Shown piece after piece: positions 1 to 8,829 of a stretch of 64,000 nt of DNA. Below the pieces are notes generated by a model that saw nothing but the letters and a program-made list of their open reading frames with translations, had not been told where the DNA came from and made no database searches. The stretch comes from Candidatus Mcinerneyibacteriota bacterium. GTDB lineage: Bacteria > Macinerneyibacteriota > Macinerneyibacteria > Macinerneyibacteriales > DSCS01. Location of the stretch: the NCBI GenBank assembly GCA_016937175.1, contig JAFGWL010000018.1, forward strand, positions 27,649-91,648. Reading direction: 5' to 3'. A program made the translations under genes and the position numbers. Each line of letters starts with the position of its first letter. Position 1 is the stretch's first letter.

Positions 1-5
1 TTCAT

Positions 6-662
6 CTATCGTCCTTTGGAATAGATTTCATTGGTAATGACCAGCCCTCCGGAAGAACGCTCCACGCGGAGAGGTGTTCCGGAAGCCGTCTGCCCCCCCG
101 CCTCCCTGAAGAGCCGTATGATCTTTTCCACATAACTCATGGTCTCCGGATAGGGCGGGACTCCCCCGTACATCTCCACCGCAGCAGGGCCGGCATTGTA
201 GGCAGCCAGAGTCAGGCGGAGATTGCCGCTGAAACGGTTGTACAGAGACTTGAAATAACGGACCCCGGCATAGACATTCTCTTCGATATCAAAGGGGTTG
301 GATACCCCCAGCTGACGGGCGGTCTCCGGCATGAGCTGCATCAGGCCCATGGCCCCCACACGGGAGACGGCATAAGGTTCGAACTGAGATTCCACCTGGA
401 CCATGGCCGCGATCAGGCGTGAATCGACATTGTAATGACGGGCGGCTTTCCGGATGGTCTCATAGATGGACCCCCCCTTTTCCCGCAGGGGGGCTCTGCT
501 GGCATACTGATATCCGGAACGGAGAGGAGTCTCCGTCATATCAGGATCCTCTTCTTTTATAAGGGACATGGTCTTGGTATCTGCCTTCTGGATCACGATC
601 TCTGCCTGAAGAGAAAGTGTGGCGAATAAGAGAAAAACAAAGATCCCCGGCAGGCGCATCAT
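6..662 (-). CDS. Exported lytic transglycosylase (SLT domain)
   Basis: The 218-residue protein has a signal peptide (about residues 1-20, ending LSLQA) and a soluble lytic transglycosylase fold. The catalytic glutamate is seen in VESQF (Glu91), followed by GAMGLMQLMP and AYNAGP (154-159), the standard motif order of the family. It should cleave peptidoglycan glycan strands in the periplasm, giving 1,6-anhydromuropeptides. Its ATG overlaps the stop of the upstream PQQ-propeller gene by four bases (ATGA), so the two are probably translationally coupled. It is short and lacks a LysM or other wall-binding domain. Confidence 0.9.
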   Translation of the reverse strand: MMRLPGIFVFLLFATLSLQAEIVIQKADTKTMSLIKEEDPDMTETPLRSGYQYASRAPLREKGGSIYETIRKAARHYNVDSRLIAAMVQVESQFEPYAVSRVGAMGLMQLMPETARQLGVSNPFDIEENVYAGVRYFKSLYNRFSGNLRLTLAAYNAGPAAVEMYGGVPPYPETMSYVEKIIRLFREAGGQTASGTPLRVERSSGGLVITNEIYSKGR

Positions 663-2449
663 TCTCCTAACGAAACAGGTTTCAGCTGTTTCAGGTCTGT
701 GACAAAGGCCCGGACAAGGCCCGTATCATCTCCGGCCACAACAGTATCCCCCCAAACAAGAGGAGTCCCGTGGACAGGCCCGCCCATGGGCCCTTTCCAG
801 ACCAGTTCTCCTTTTTCGGCATCCAGGGCATAGAGTGATCCGTCATAACTCCCGATATAGAGGATCCCGTTATGGAGAGAGGCCCCGGACCTGACGACTC
901 CTTCCGTGGCAAATTTCCATATAAGAACCCCGCTTTTCTTATCCAGGGCATAGACATGATGGTCTTCTGACCCGACATAGACGGCTTTTTCCCCTGCTGT
1001 GACCTTGCTCCCGATCTCTTTTTGGGCCTCAAAAGTCCATAGCACTTTCCCGGTGGTTGTATCCAGGGCATAGAGCCGATGATCGTCACATCCCACATAA
1101 AGTACTCCCTCGGAAAGAGCAGGGGTCGAATAGATATCGTCTCCCAGTTTTTTTGTCCAGAGGGGTTTGCCTGTTTCGGTATCAAGTGCATAGATCGTGT
1201 CGTCCAGAGAGGCAGCGAAGAGGATTCCTTCTCCCAGGGCCGGGCCGCTCCAGACAGGGTTTTTGGTGGGATAACGCCAGGCCATCTTTCCGTCGTTATT
1301 CCTGACTGCATAGACAAAACCGTCCATGGAGCCGAAATAGACCTTTTCTCCGTCACTCACGGCCTTGGAGATGATCTTCTCTCCTGTTTTGAATTTCCAT
1401 ACGATCTTTCCGGTGGACAGAGAGAGCCTGTAGAGATACCCCTTGAATGTTCCGATGAAAAAGGAATCGCCCTCTGCTAAAGGGGCGGCGGCGATCTCAT
1501 ACGCCATGGGAGCTCGCCAGGAGAGTTCATGGCCGGGATAGGGGTATGCATAGATATAAGTATCTTTTGAAGCGATGAGAAGGATGTCATCGGTGCCGGA
1601 CGGGGAAGCTGTAATACTGCCTCCATACTTCTTTTCCCACGCGATCTTCGCTTCGAGGGGTAGGTTCTTTTCAAGGTAGGTGACCTGGGCGGGAGGATTA
1701 TCCCCGGGCGGGGTAATATCCCCCTGAGGACCCTCTCCCGGGCCCGAATGCAAATAACCGCGGATAAGGTTGAATATCAGAAAGGAAAGGAGGAGAACAG
1801 CAGCCAGGACCCCCAGAGCTCTCCAGGGAATCATAATCCCGGGTGCAGAAAATTCCAAAGTCAGGGTCAGGACTTCAGACTGGCCCAGACCATCCTGCTC
1901 GTAGGCTCTTTTAGACAGTTCGCGGGCAGCCACCTGGATCGTATATTCATCGAGGATATCGGCAAAAGGACGTTCAGAGACAGCTTCAGCGATATTTTCC
2001 GAGACGACAGCGATCTTGTCTCCCGGGAAAATGGTATATTCTCCGAACTGGACATGCCCTTCCCAGTGGCAGCGGTCATTGCTCTCTCCGTTCACATGCC
2101 AGAGCTGGTCTTTCCGGGACAGAAAGGCCTTATAACGATCGGTGGTAGCAAAATAGAGGGTCTTATGGGAAATGATCCCGATAAAAAAATCCCCTTCCTG
2201 GGCCAAATCCCTGAGAGTCAGTTTCAAAGCCATGAGGATCCCTGTCTTTTCGGTCCGTTCCAGATACTGGTCGATGACCGAGACGATCCACTCTTCCTGG
2301 ATCAGCGGATTGGCAATCACAGAAAAGAGGTACCCATAGCGGGACATATCTTTGCGGGTATAGACGTTGTGATAATGAAAATGCTTTTTCCCGAGGGTCT
2401 CGCTTTTAAGCGGGATCGCTTCGCCCACAATAACCGGATATTTCGCCAT
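659..2449 (-). CDS. Membrane protein with PP2C-like N-terminus and PQQ-type beta-propeller
   Basis: This is a 596-residue protein in three parts. Residues 1-200 resemble a degenerate PP2C phosphatase core: a stretch like a PP2C GDSRAYL strand (residues 97-120) and FPGDKIAVVSENIAEAVS match its outline, but the metal-binding aspartates are not evident. One membrane segment lies at about 209-230. Residues 280-590 carry repeated YVGSxDxxxYALDxxTG blades of a PQQ-like (BamB-like) propeller, which is then probably periplasmic. A clean AAGGAGG site precedes the ATG. The arrangement suggests a signalling or scaffolding protein spanning the inner membrane. That role is inference; the propeller call is solid. 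Confidence 0.75.
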   Translation of the reverse strand: MAKYPVIVGEAIPLKSETLGKKHFHYHNVYTRKDMSRYGYLFSVIANPLIQEEWIVSVIDQYLERTEKTGILMALKLTLRDLAQEGDFFIGIISHKTLYFATTDRYKAFLSRKDQLWHVNGESNDRCHWEGHVQFGEYTIFPGDKIAVVSENIAEAVSERPFADILDEYTIQVAARELSKRAYEQDGLGQSEVLTLTLEFSAPGIMIPWRALGVLAAVLLLSFLIFNLIRGYLHSGPGEGPQGDITPPGDNPPAQVTYLEKNLPLEAKIAWEKKYGGSITASPSGTDDILLIASKDTYIYAYPYPGHELSWRAPMAYEIAAAPLAEGDSFFIGTFKGYLYRLSLSTGKIVWKFKTGEKIISKAVSDGEKVYFGSMDGFVYAVRNNDGKMAWRYPTKNPVWSGPALGEGILFAASLDDTIYALDTETGKPLWTKKLGDDIYSTPALSEGVLYVGCDDHRLYALDTTTGKVLWTFEAQKEIGSKVTAGEKAVYVGSEDHHVYALDKKSGVLIWKFATEGVVRSGASLHNGILYIGSYDGSLYALDAEKGELVWKGPMGGPVHGTPLVWGDTVVAGDDTGLVRAFVTDLKQLKPVSLGE

Positions 2450-2469
2450 AGTTTTTTCCTCCTTGGATA

Positions 2470-2497
2470 ATTATATAGTAAATACCTTCTATATCAA
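2470..2497 (-). promoter_or_regulatory. Promoter of the PQQ-propeller operon
   Basis: TTGATA and TATAAT are separated by 16 bases on the minus strand, upstream of the gene starting at 2449. This was found by eye and has not been tested. Confidence 0.55.
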
Positions 2498-2536
2498 GAC
2501 TTTTCAACAACAGAAGGCCATCCGCCTCCTTTCCTG

Positions 2537-2564
2537 TTGCAATGCCTCTCATTATGGGTATAAT
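2537..2564 (+). promoter_or_regulatory. Promoter placing the start of a TPR gene at its ATG (leaderless)
   Basis: TTGCAA, a 16-base spacer and TATAAT lie so that transcription would start at about 2571, next to the ATG at 2572. No ribosome-binding site is present before either candidate ATG (2542 or 2572), which favours a leaderless start at 2572. Confidence 0.5.
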
Positions 2565-2571
2565 CCTTTTT

Positions 2572-4062
2572 ATGGTGTCTTTTCTTTGTGCAGCAGCCTT
2601 TTTCAGAGCAGAGAACACGCCGGGCTTTATTTCAGCCCTTCTGGAACTGGCCGGAAAAATATCCTCTTTTATCCTCTCAATCAGGTTTTCCCTGGAGGAG
2701 CGTTTTCTTCTGCTGACCAATGCCCTGTGGCTTTTTCTCCTGTGTGTCACACTGGCCATGGCAGCCTACCTCGTTTTCCTCAGCTACAAATATCTGGATA
2801 CCGTCAAGTTCCGGGCGCTAAGAAGCTTTTTCAACGGCAGTCCCTCTCCCTGGGTGATCCTCATCGTCAACATCGCCGTCAGCCTTGCTTTTTTCCTGGG
2901 AGGCTGGATCCTGGTCTTTTTTCTGAACCTTCATAACTTTACAAAAAAAGAGCTCAGGACTCTCACCATCTGGGCCCTTTTTATCTTTATCCCCTTTGGG
3001 GTCACGGTGACACATGCAGGCTGGTTCGACGCTGTGGCAGCCCGCTCTCCCCTGGCTCTTTTAAAAGCTTTTGACCGGGAGGATATCTCCCTTTTAAGGG
3101 AATACCGGGAAGACGCTTTTGTCCGGGACAACCCCCTCTATCTTTATCTCATGGCCACAGGCCGGGGAACTCCTGCTGAAGGGACCTCTTACAGACGGAC
3201 AGCGTCACTCCTTCAAAGAGCCGTTGCAGGGGGCTATGAGTCGGCAGCTGTCTACAATAACCTCGGGAATGCCCTGCTCATGCTGGATTCCTCAGAACAA
3301 GCTTTGGCCTATTATGAACGGGCACTCTCCGCCGCCTCCCGAGATCCTGTCATCCTCTACAATATCTCCCAGTATTATCTCTACCGGGATGACTATGATA
3401 CAGCAAAGATCTTTTATGACAAAGCTTTCGCCGCCAAGGGGCAGCTCGAACTCCCTGTACTGGACTGGGAGAATATCATCCTTCTGGAAAAGAAGATCGC
3501 TCCTTCCTTTGTCTGGCATTCGTTTTTGCGGGATACCGCCCGCTGGGATTTTCCTGTCAAAGCTCTCTCTTACAGCAAACTGGCCTTTTTCCCGGCCTTT
3601 TCCGCGATCCTGCTTATCCTTATCCTGTTTCTCTTCCCCCTGACAGTCAACTGGGCCTCATTTGTAAGGTGTGAATCTTGCGGCATCCCTATCATTCCGG
3701 GATCTGCCACCACTTCCCATCGGGGGCGCATCTTCTGTTCACGGTGTCATCTCATGCTGCCTGTCTATCTTCACCAGAAGGCCGGAAGGCATTCCATGGC
3801 CCGGAAGATCGATACTTTAAAGACCTATTTCATCAACCTGATCTACCCGGGGAGCGGCTATATTATCAAAGGAGCCACGGTCTCAGGTTCGATCTGGGTC
3901 TTTTTGACCACCTCTCTTATCACTACTGCTCTTTTCAGCCGTTATCTCCTCATTTCCGACCTGAGGGCGATTTCTTCACTGAATGACCTGCTCCTCTTCT
4001 ATCCTCTCTTTTCCCTGGTTTCCACGGTGATGCTGCCTTTCTTTGCCAGGAGGAGCCTATGA
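2572..4062 (+). CDS. Multi-pass membrane protein with TPR repeats and a zinc ribbon
   Basis: The protein has 496 residues from the ATG at 2572; an upstream in-frame ATG at 2542 would add ten. I prefer 2572 because TATAAT ends eight bases before it and neither site has a ribosome-binding site. Hydrophobic segments lie near residues 50-72, 94-120, 130-147 and 337-357, with more at the C-terminus. Between them is a soluble loop with at least two TPR units (about 225-290, e.g. AVYNNLGNALLML). A CxxC-x18-CxxC zinc-ribbon pattern (Cys367/370, Cys389/392) follows. Its stop overlaps the next gene by four bases. The function is unknown; it is probably a scaffold acting with the next gene's product. 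Confidence 0.7.
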   Translation: MVSFLCAAAFFRAENTPGFISALLELAGKISSFILSIRFSLEERFLLLTNALWLFLLCVTLAMAAYLVFLSYKYLDTVKFRALRSFFNGSPSPWVILIVNIAVSLAFFLGGWILVFFLNLHNFTKKELRTLTIWALFIFIPFGVTVTHAGWFDAVAARSPLALLKAFDREDISLLREYREDAFVRDNPLYLYLMATGRGTPAEGTSYRRTASLLQRAVAGGYESAAVYNNLGNALLMLDSSEQALAYYERALSAASRDPVILYNISQYYLYRDDYDTAKIFYDKAFAAKGQLELPVLDWENIILLEKKIAPSFVWHSFLRDTARWDFPVKALSYSKLAFFPAFSAILLILILFLFPLTVNWASFVRCESCGIPIIPGSATTSHRGRIFCSRCHLMLPVYLHQKAGRHSMARKIDTLKTYFINLIYPGSGYIIKGATVSGSIWVFLTTSLITTALFSRYLLISDLRAISSLNDLLLFYPLFSLVSTVMLPFFARRSL

Positions 4063-5438
4063 TCGACCATCCCGTCCTACTGGATTATTCCTCCTTTAAA
4101 AAAGCCGTGGAGAATATATCTCTTCTTGAAAAGACAGGTACGCTGGATATCCGCGATAAAAAGACAGAACAGTCTTATTACTTTTATATTAAAAACGGGG
4201 AGATCATCTATATCGAGGAGCATCCGGTCTGCCTTGAAAACAGGATCGGCGACACCCTTCTGCGGCAGGGATTGATCACAGAAACCCAGCTTCAGCAGGC
4301 CCTGGAAAAACAGAAAAAGAATACCTATGAGTTTTTGGGAGACCTTCTTTTGAAAGAGGGGTATATCTCCCCCAGGGAGCTGCTGGCTTCGCTGACTTAC
4401 CAGATTGAGAATGTCCTCTTCTCTATTTCCCTGATCCGGGACGGCGAGTTTGTCTTCAGGGAAGGCGAGACTCCCGACAGGATGCCTCAGATCCCCTACA
4501 CGATCACTCTCAGCAACCTTCTGCTGATCTTTCTGAACTCCTCGGAGATCCTTGTCAAAATGCCTTTCCTCATCGAAGGGCTCGATATATCTCTGAGAAT
4601 CGACTCTGTAGCAGTCAATATCCATCAACTCAACCCCATGGAGCAGTCAGTGATCGACGACTTCAGAAAAGGCCGTTCTATCAAGGATATCCTCGAGAAT
4701 GCCGGGGAGACCAACCACATTACCATGTTGAGCGTCATCGCCGACCTCTATGACAGAAACATTCTTCGTCCTCCCGGCGAGAGTATGAAGAGTCAAAGCA
4801 AAACAGCACCTTCTGCTGCCCCTGAAGAAGCTCCGAAAAAGGAAACTCCTGTAACACCACCTGAAAAAAAGCCGGAACCGGAAAAACCCGCTCCTCAGGA
4901 AAAGACACCGGCTTCCCGGCCTCGCTATACGGAAGAGCCTATCCAGTTTGTCTATAAACCCGAACCTCAGCAGACGCCGGTGGCACCGGCCCCTCCCCCG
5001 CAACGGGAGATTCCGCATCGCCAGACACCTCGGAAGAGAACCCCGGCACCTCCTCAGAAGAGAATTCCTCCTCCCCGTCCGGCCGTTTCTTCCTCAGCCC
5101 GGCCGCCCAGGCCTTTGCAGCCCCCCCGTCCAGGGACATATGCCCTGGTTGAGGCCCTGTCCTTTATCTCAGTCCTCTTCCTTCTCATCCTCTACCTGGC
5201 CCTTTTGAAGCCTCTGTTTAAGACGCCTGTGACAGATCACTTAAGTATTATGAATCCGGAAGCTTTCCGGGAGATCAAAAAAGAGAGGACTCTTCAAATG
5301 GGAACAGTCTATACACGGGATGAACTTCTGAATCGGCGTGACGGGTGGCACAATCCCTTCTCGGCCCGGGGAGAGGATATTTATTCATCGGGAGCTGACG
5401 GGATCCCGGATACTCCTGATGATTTCCGCGTCAAATAG
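4059..5438 (+). CDS. DUF4388 (PATAN-like) protein with a pseudopilin-like C-terminal tail
   Basis: The 459-residue protein starts with a DUF4388/PATAN-type module (about 1-235: LLEKTGTLDI..., YFYIKNGEIIYIEE, IGDTLLRQGLITETQL), found in two-component and gliding or pilus-control proteins and related to the type II secretion E N-terminal region. A long Pro/Lys/Glu-rich linker (about 245-355) and one membrane helix (361-385) follow. The last 45 residues (GWHNPF..., DIYSSGADGIPDTPDD) resemble the calcium-binding end of GspG major pseudopilins. This places a cytoplasmic sensor-like domain and a periplasmic pseudopilin-like tail on one chain. The gene is coupled to the TPR gene upstream and overlaps the convergent hydrogenase-like gene by eight bases. 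Confidence 0.65.
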   Translation: MIDHPVLLDYSSFKKAVENISLLEKTGTLDIRDKKTEQSYYFYIKNGEIIYIEEHPVCLENRIGDTLLRQGLITETQLQQALEKQKKNTYEFLGDLLLKEGYISPRELLASLTYQIENVLFSISLIRDGEFVFREGETPDRMPQIPYTITLSNLLLIFLNSSEILVKMPFLIEGLDISLRIDSVAVNIHQLNPMEQSVIDDFRKGRSIKDILENAGETNHITMLSVIADLYDRNILRPPGESMKSQSKTAPSAAPEEAPKKETPVTPPEKKPEPEKPAPQEKTPASRPRYTEEPIQFVYKPEPQQTPVAPAPPPQREIPHRQTPRKRTPAPPQKRIPPPRPAVSSSARPPRPLQPPRPGTYALVEALSFISVLFLLILYLALLKPLFKTPVTDHLSIMNPEAFREIKKERTLQMGTVYTRDELLNRRDGWHNPFSARGEDIYSSGADGIPDTPDDFRVK

Positions 5439-6771
5439 GACTGAACCCCTCACTGTCGTTTTCAATGGGATTTACATGTCCCGCCATCTGGACGATATCT
5501 TTTGAAAGTTTTCGCAGCCTTTCCTTCAGAATTACAGGGCAATCGTAGATGGTGACATCTTTTCCGATGATGATATCCTCAGCCAGGTCGTAACAGGTAG
5601 GACAACCGCACATCCCGCAATTCAGCTGGGGGAGGAGCCGGTTGACTTCTTCGATCTTCTTCATCTTTTTCAGAGCTTCCTTGATATCCTCATCCAGGGG
5701 GCTGATCGGGCGGGGCTTAAGAGGCATTCCGATGGAACAGATCTCATCCCGGTCGAAGGGAAGCGCCAGGGCGGGTTCATCGGGAAGTCCTTCGGCGATC
5801 TTTTTGATCCTGTATTCACTGATAAAGGCATCTTCCTTGGTAAAGACGCCCCCCACACAGGAGTTGTCACAGGAATACATATCGACGAAATCAATATCCT
5901 TGATCTCCCCGTTCTCAAGACGCTCTAAAAAGCGGATGGCATTCTGTATCCCGTCTATTCTGAGAGTCACGGATTCGTTGAATTTGTTCTCGACATCTCC
6001 CAGGGCGCTCCAGCGAAGGGCGAATTTGGAAGAGACGATCTCCTCTTCCATATCCATCTCGGAAAAGTCCTGTTTTTCCATGATCCTCCGGATCTCATTA
6101 TACATGTCCCCCAGGCTGAAGACCCCGTCAAAGATCCTCTTTTCTTCGGCTTCGGGCTGATATATCGCCACCACTTTGGCAGGACAGGGCGAAAGGTAGA
6201 AAAGGCCGATCTCATCATCGGAAGCCCCTGTCTTCTCCTGATAGACATGCTTCAGATATTCTCCTGCCACATCCATAAGGTTGCGCAAAGGCACAAGGTG
6301 ATTGATCAGCGAAGGGAACTTGACCTGGATCAACCTGACAACTGCGGGACAGTTGGTGGAAATATAGGGACGGTAGATATTCTTTTTGTCTTTGAGGAAA
6401 TTCTTGATGATATCCGATATGATCATTCCGCCTGTATCTACTCCGATGATATCGTCAAACCCCAGGAGTTTGAAGATTCCCAGGATCTTTTTGACATTGT
6501 CGGTCTTCCTGAACTGCCCGAAGAAGACCGGAGAGTAGACAAGGAGTTTATGTTTGTAGGCAGAGATGATCTCCAGGGTGTCGACTTTCGCTGAAATGGC
6601 CTTCTGGGGACAGACTCGGATGCATTCTCCGCAATCGATGCACTTGTTTTCCAGGATATTGGCCTTCCCGTGACGGATGCGCATCGCCTGGGTAGGGCAG
6701 ACTCTCAGACAACGTGTACATCCGTTGCAGCGGCTCTGGTCAACGTAGACAGCATGAAAATAGTCCAACAT
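5431..6771 (-). CDS. FeFe-hydrogenase-like iron-sulfur sensor protein (HsfB type)
   Basis: The 446-residue protein has three parts. A double 4Fe-4S ferredoxin domain covers residues 1-60 (CNGCTRCLRVCP, CIDCGECIRVCP). A domain like the FeFe-hydrogenase catalytic region covers about 70-330. A CGMCGCPTC...C cluster-binding module (Cys385/388/390/393/411) forms the C-terminus. The four cysteines expected to hold the H-cluster are present (Cys141 in TNCP, Cys196 in SPCPAK, Cys301 and Cys305). The proton-relay cysteine of the TSCCP motif is replaced by Asn140, so turnover is unlikely and sensing more plausible. It is the last gene of a regulatory run with HATPase, PHP and DRTGG partners. The family call is firm; the sensor role is inferred from residues and context. 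Confidence 0.8.
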   Translation of the reverse strand: MLDYFHAVYVDQSRCNGCTRCLRVCPTQAMRIRHGKANILENKCIDCGECIRVCPQKAISAKVDTLEIISAYKHKLLVYSPVFFGQFRKTDNVKKILGIFKLLGFDDIIGVDTGGMIISDIIKNFLKDKKNIYRPYISTNCPAVVRLIQVKFPSLINHLVPLRNLMDVAGEYLKHVYQEKTGASDDEIGLFYLSPCPAKVVAIYQPEAEEKRIFDGVFSLGDMYNEIRRIMEKQDFSEMDMEEEIVSSKFALRWSALGDVENKFNESVTLRIDGIQNAIRFLERLENGEIKDIDFVDMYSCDNSCVGGVFTKEDAFISEYRIKKIAEGLPDEPALALPFDRDEICSIGMPLKPRPISPLDEDIKEALKKMKKIEEVNRLLPQLNCGMCGCPTCYDLAEDIIIGKDVTIYDCPVILKERLRKLSKDIVQMAGHVNPIENDSEGFSPI

Positions 6772-6780
6772 AATGCTCTG

Positions 6781-7206
6781 TCATCCTTTCTCTATGGTAA
6801 AGATCATCGTGACCTCGGTCCCTTTGTCGATCTCACTGGCGATCTCCATCTCATCACTGTTCCGTTTCATATTGGGCAGCCCCATTCCGGCCCCGAACCC
6901 CATCTCCCGGACTTCGGGGCTTGCCGTGGAATATCCCTCTTCCATAGCTTTATCGATATCCGGGATTCCCGGGCCCTTATCCCGGACGACAACCTTGACT
7001 TTGGTCTCATCCATATAGAAAGCGATGGTTCCGCTATAGGCATGGGCGACGACATTCAGTTCGCCCTCATAGGCAGCGATAAGCACCCTGCGGATAAAGG
7101 CCGGCGGCAGTCCCAGCTTTTTAAGGTACTCTTTTATGACTCCGGAGGACTCTCCTGCGTTAAGAAAATCCCCGCCTTTGATTTCAAATTCCATGAGTAG
7201 TTCCAT
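6781..7206 (-). CDS. RsbW/SpoIIAB-like HATPase (anti-sigma type kinase)
   Basis: The 141-residue protein is a stand-alone GHKL ATPase domain. The N box (AAYEGELNVVAHAY) and the G boxes (RDKGPGIPD, GFGAGMGLPNM) are visible. Such proteins are serine kinases that bind sigma factors or anti-anti-sigma proteins, but no STAS or sigma gene lies in the window. A GAGGCGGGA site precedes the ATG, and nine bases separate it from the hydrogenase-like gene. In other anaerobes this ATPase travels with hydrogenase-like proteins (recalled, not checked), so a redox-linked signalling role is likely. Confidence 0.8.
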   Translation of the reverse strand: MELLMEFEIKGGDFLNAGESSGVIKEYLKKLGLPPAFIRRVLIAAYEGELNVVAHAYSGTIAFYMDETKVKVVVRDKGPGIPDIDKAMEEGYSTASPEVREMGFGAGMGLPNMKRNSDEMEIASEIDKGTEVTMIFTIEKG

Positions 7207-7216
7207 AGTCCCGCCT

Positions 7217-7768
7217 CTAATCAGTCAAGTCCAGTTCCTTCAGGCCGCTTTGAATATCCTCTTCCAGAGCTCCCAGAACCTGGGGTGTAGCCAGGCTGAC
7301 ATCGCCCAGGATCTCCCGTATGATACGTGTATCGAATTCATATTTGGTTCCGTCTTTTTTAACCATGACATAGAGATCGATCTCCGGATGTCCCACGATA
7401 AGAGACAAAAGGGTATCCGTGATATTCCCCAGGGGAGGCCGGTCGATGTGGGATAATCTCATCTCCACGCTGACCCTTGTATAGGAACCCTCTTTGGATT
7501 CGATGGAGAAGCCTCCGTCGCAGGTTTCAGCTGTCTGCATAAAGAGGGGTATTCCCAGGCCCCATCCTTTCCCTTTTTTTGTAGAAAAGAGAGGATCCAT
7601 AGCCTTTTCTATCATTTCCGTATCCATTCCCTTCCCGTTATCCACCACAGTGATCTTCAGCCGGTCTTCTGCTGTATCGACCTCGATGAAAAGGTCAAGA
7701 TGCCAGGCCCCGGCAGCGATCCCGTTTTCCATAATATCCATGATATGGAGGGAGAGTTCAGGCATCAT
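7217..7768 (-). CDS. GHKL-family ATP-binding protein of the hydrogenase-sensor module
   Basis: The 183-residue protein has an N box with ELSLHIMDIMENGIAAGA, a G1 box VVDNGKGMD and a G2 region KGWGLGIPLF, then SHIDRPPLGN and a small C-terminal extension. This matches histidine-kinase-like ATPases that sit in hydrogenase operons of Clostridia and Thermotogae. There is no phosphoacceptor histidine domain, so it should act on a partner. It overlaps the PHP gene by 11 bases and is ten bases from the RsbW-like gene, so all are one transcript. Confidence 0.75.
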   Translation of the reverse strand: MMPELSLHIMDIMENGIAAGAWHLDLFIEVDTAEDRLKITVVDNGKGMDTEMIEKAMDPLFSTKKGKGWGLGIPLFMQTAETCDGGFSIESKEGSYTRVSVEMRLSHIDRPPLGNITDTLLSLIVGHPEIDLYVMVKKDGTKYEFDTRIIREILGDVSLATPQVLGALEEDIQSGLKELDLTD

Positions 7769-8495
7769 AGATGATCTTCCTTCCCCGGGCCCCTTTCAAA
7801 GCCAGCCGGAACTCTTCAAACGTGGGAGCTTCAAGCTCGTAAGTAGTGGACACACAGCCCACATCGTCGATAAGATGCGCATCGGAGTTTGTGATAAAGG
7901 GGAAATGGGTATACTCCTCGTATCGGCTGCGTGCCTTTTCCAAAGAGAGATGCCTGGAGATCTCTATCCCGTCTACAAGGGTATCTTCGGGAATAAACCC
8001 CAGCTGTGAGATAACGCTGAAGGTATCCCGGTCTATATGAGAAAAAAATACCAAGCCGCCCCGGCTATGTACCTCTTCGGTTATCTCTTCGATCTCCATA
8101 TTCACAGACTGTAAAAGCAATTTTTCCTCCATACGGATGATCTGGTCCCGGGCATCCACAACCACCTGATCCCCGAAGTAGTCCGGATTATTGGGTATCA
8201 TAGGCAGCCGGGGATAGAGAAGACCTCCCATGTCTTCAGCACTTTTTCTCTCTCCGAAAAGGGCCAGGAGATGAGTCTCGGACGCACTCTGGATCTCCAG
8301 GCCGAAAAATAGGGCGATCCTGCCCCGGGCAGCCTCTTCAAGGGCTTCCAGGTTCCCGGCGCTGTTATGGTCTGCAAGGGCGATGATATCGATTCTCTTT
8401 TCCAGGGCTTTCTGCACGATGGCTGCGGGAGACATGTCGAGCCCCCCGCACGGTGAAAGCACAGAATGGATGTGAAGGTCAGCCCTGAAACGCAT
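7758..8495 (-). CDS. PHP-domain metal-dependent phosphoesterase
   Basis: The 245-residue protein has the four PHP metal motifs: ADLHIHSVLSPCG near the N-terminus, ALADHNSAGN, FSHID and FITNSDAH. It should be a metal-dependent phosphoesterase related to the YciV/TrpH group, which hydrolyses small phosphorylated nucleotides. The substrate here is unknown. Its ATG follows directly on the stop codon of the DRTGG gene upstream (TAGATG). Its place between DRTGG and HATPase genes suggests it makes or destroys a small-molecule signal for the module. Confidence 0.8.
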   Translation of the reverse strand: MRFRADLHIHSVLSPCGGLDMSPAAIVQKALEKRIDIIALADHNSAGNLEALEEAARGRIALFFGLEIQSASETHLLALFGERKSAEDMGGLLYPRLPMIPNNPDYFGDQVVVDARDQIIRMEEKLLLQSVNMEIEEITEEVHSRGGLVFFSHIDRDTFSVISQLGFIPEDTLVDGIEISRHLSLEKARSRYEEYTHFPFITNSDAHLIDDVGCVSTTYELEAPTFEEFRLALKGARGRKIIYDA

Positions 8496-8828
8496 CTACT
8501 TCACCAGAGCATACAACATCCCAGCACAGGTAAAGGCATCTTTTTCCGTTACAAAAAGGGGTACTCCGATTTTTTCAGCGGCTTCTACCAGATTTTGTTC
8601 AGGCTCTACGCCGTTGACGACGACGATCCCCGCGATATCTTTAGCTGTAGCTACGGCGATGACGTTTTTGTGCCGCTGGATCGTAAACCAGAGAGAACCG
8701 CTTTTGGCATGGGCCAAAACATCACTTAGCAGATCCCCGCTGTATCCTCCCGTTACTTCTGTATCATCGATCTCACGCTGAGTCAGGGCCCTGAGTCCCA
8801 GCTTTTCTGCAGCTTCTTTCAATTTCAT
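8496..8828 (-). CDS. DRTGG-domain protein 2
   Basis: A single DRTGG domain (110 residues), with the signature seen as VTGGYSGDLLSDVLAHA. This domain occurs next to CBS and phosphotransacetylase domains and is thought to bind nucleotides or mediate regulation. It begins one base after the stop of its neighbour DRTGG gene. The two DRTGG proteins share the YS(G/A)DLLSDVLA core but differ elsewhere, so they probably pair as a heterodimer rather than being a recent duplication. Confidence 0.75.
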   Translation of the reverse strand: MKLKEAAEKLGLRALTQREIDDTEVTGGYSGDLLSDVLAHAKSGSLWFTIQRHKNVIAVATAKDIAGIVVVNGVEPEQNLVEAAEKIGVPLFVTEKDAFTCAGMLYALVK

Positions 8829-8829
8829 C

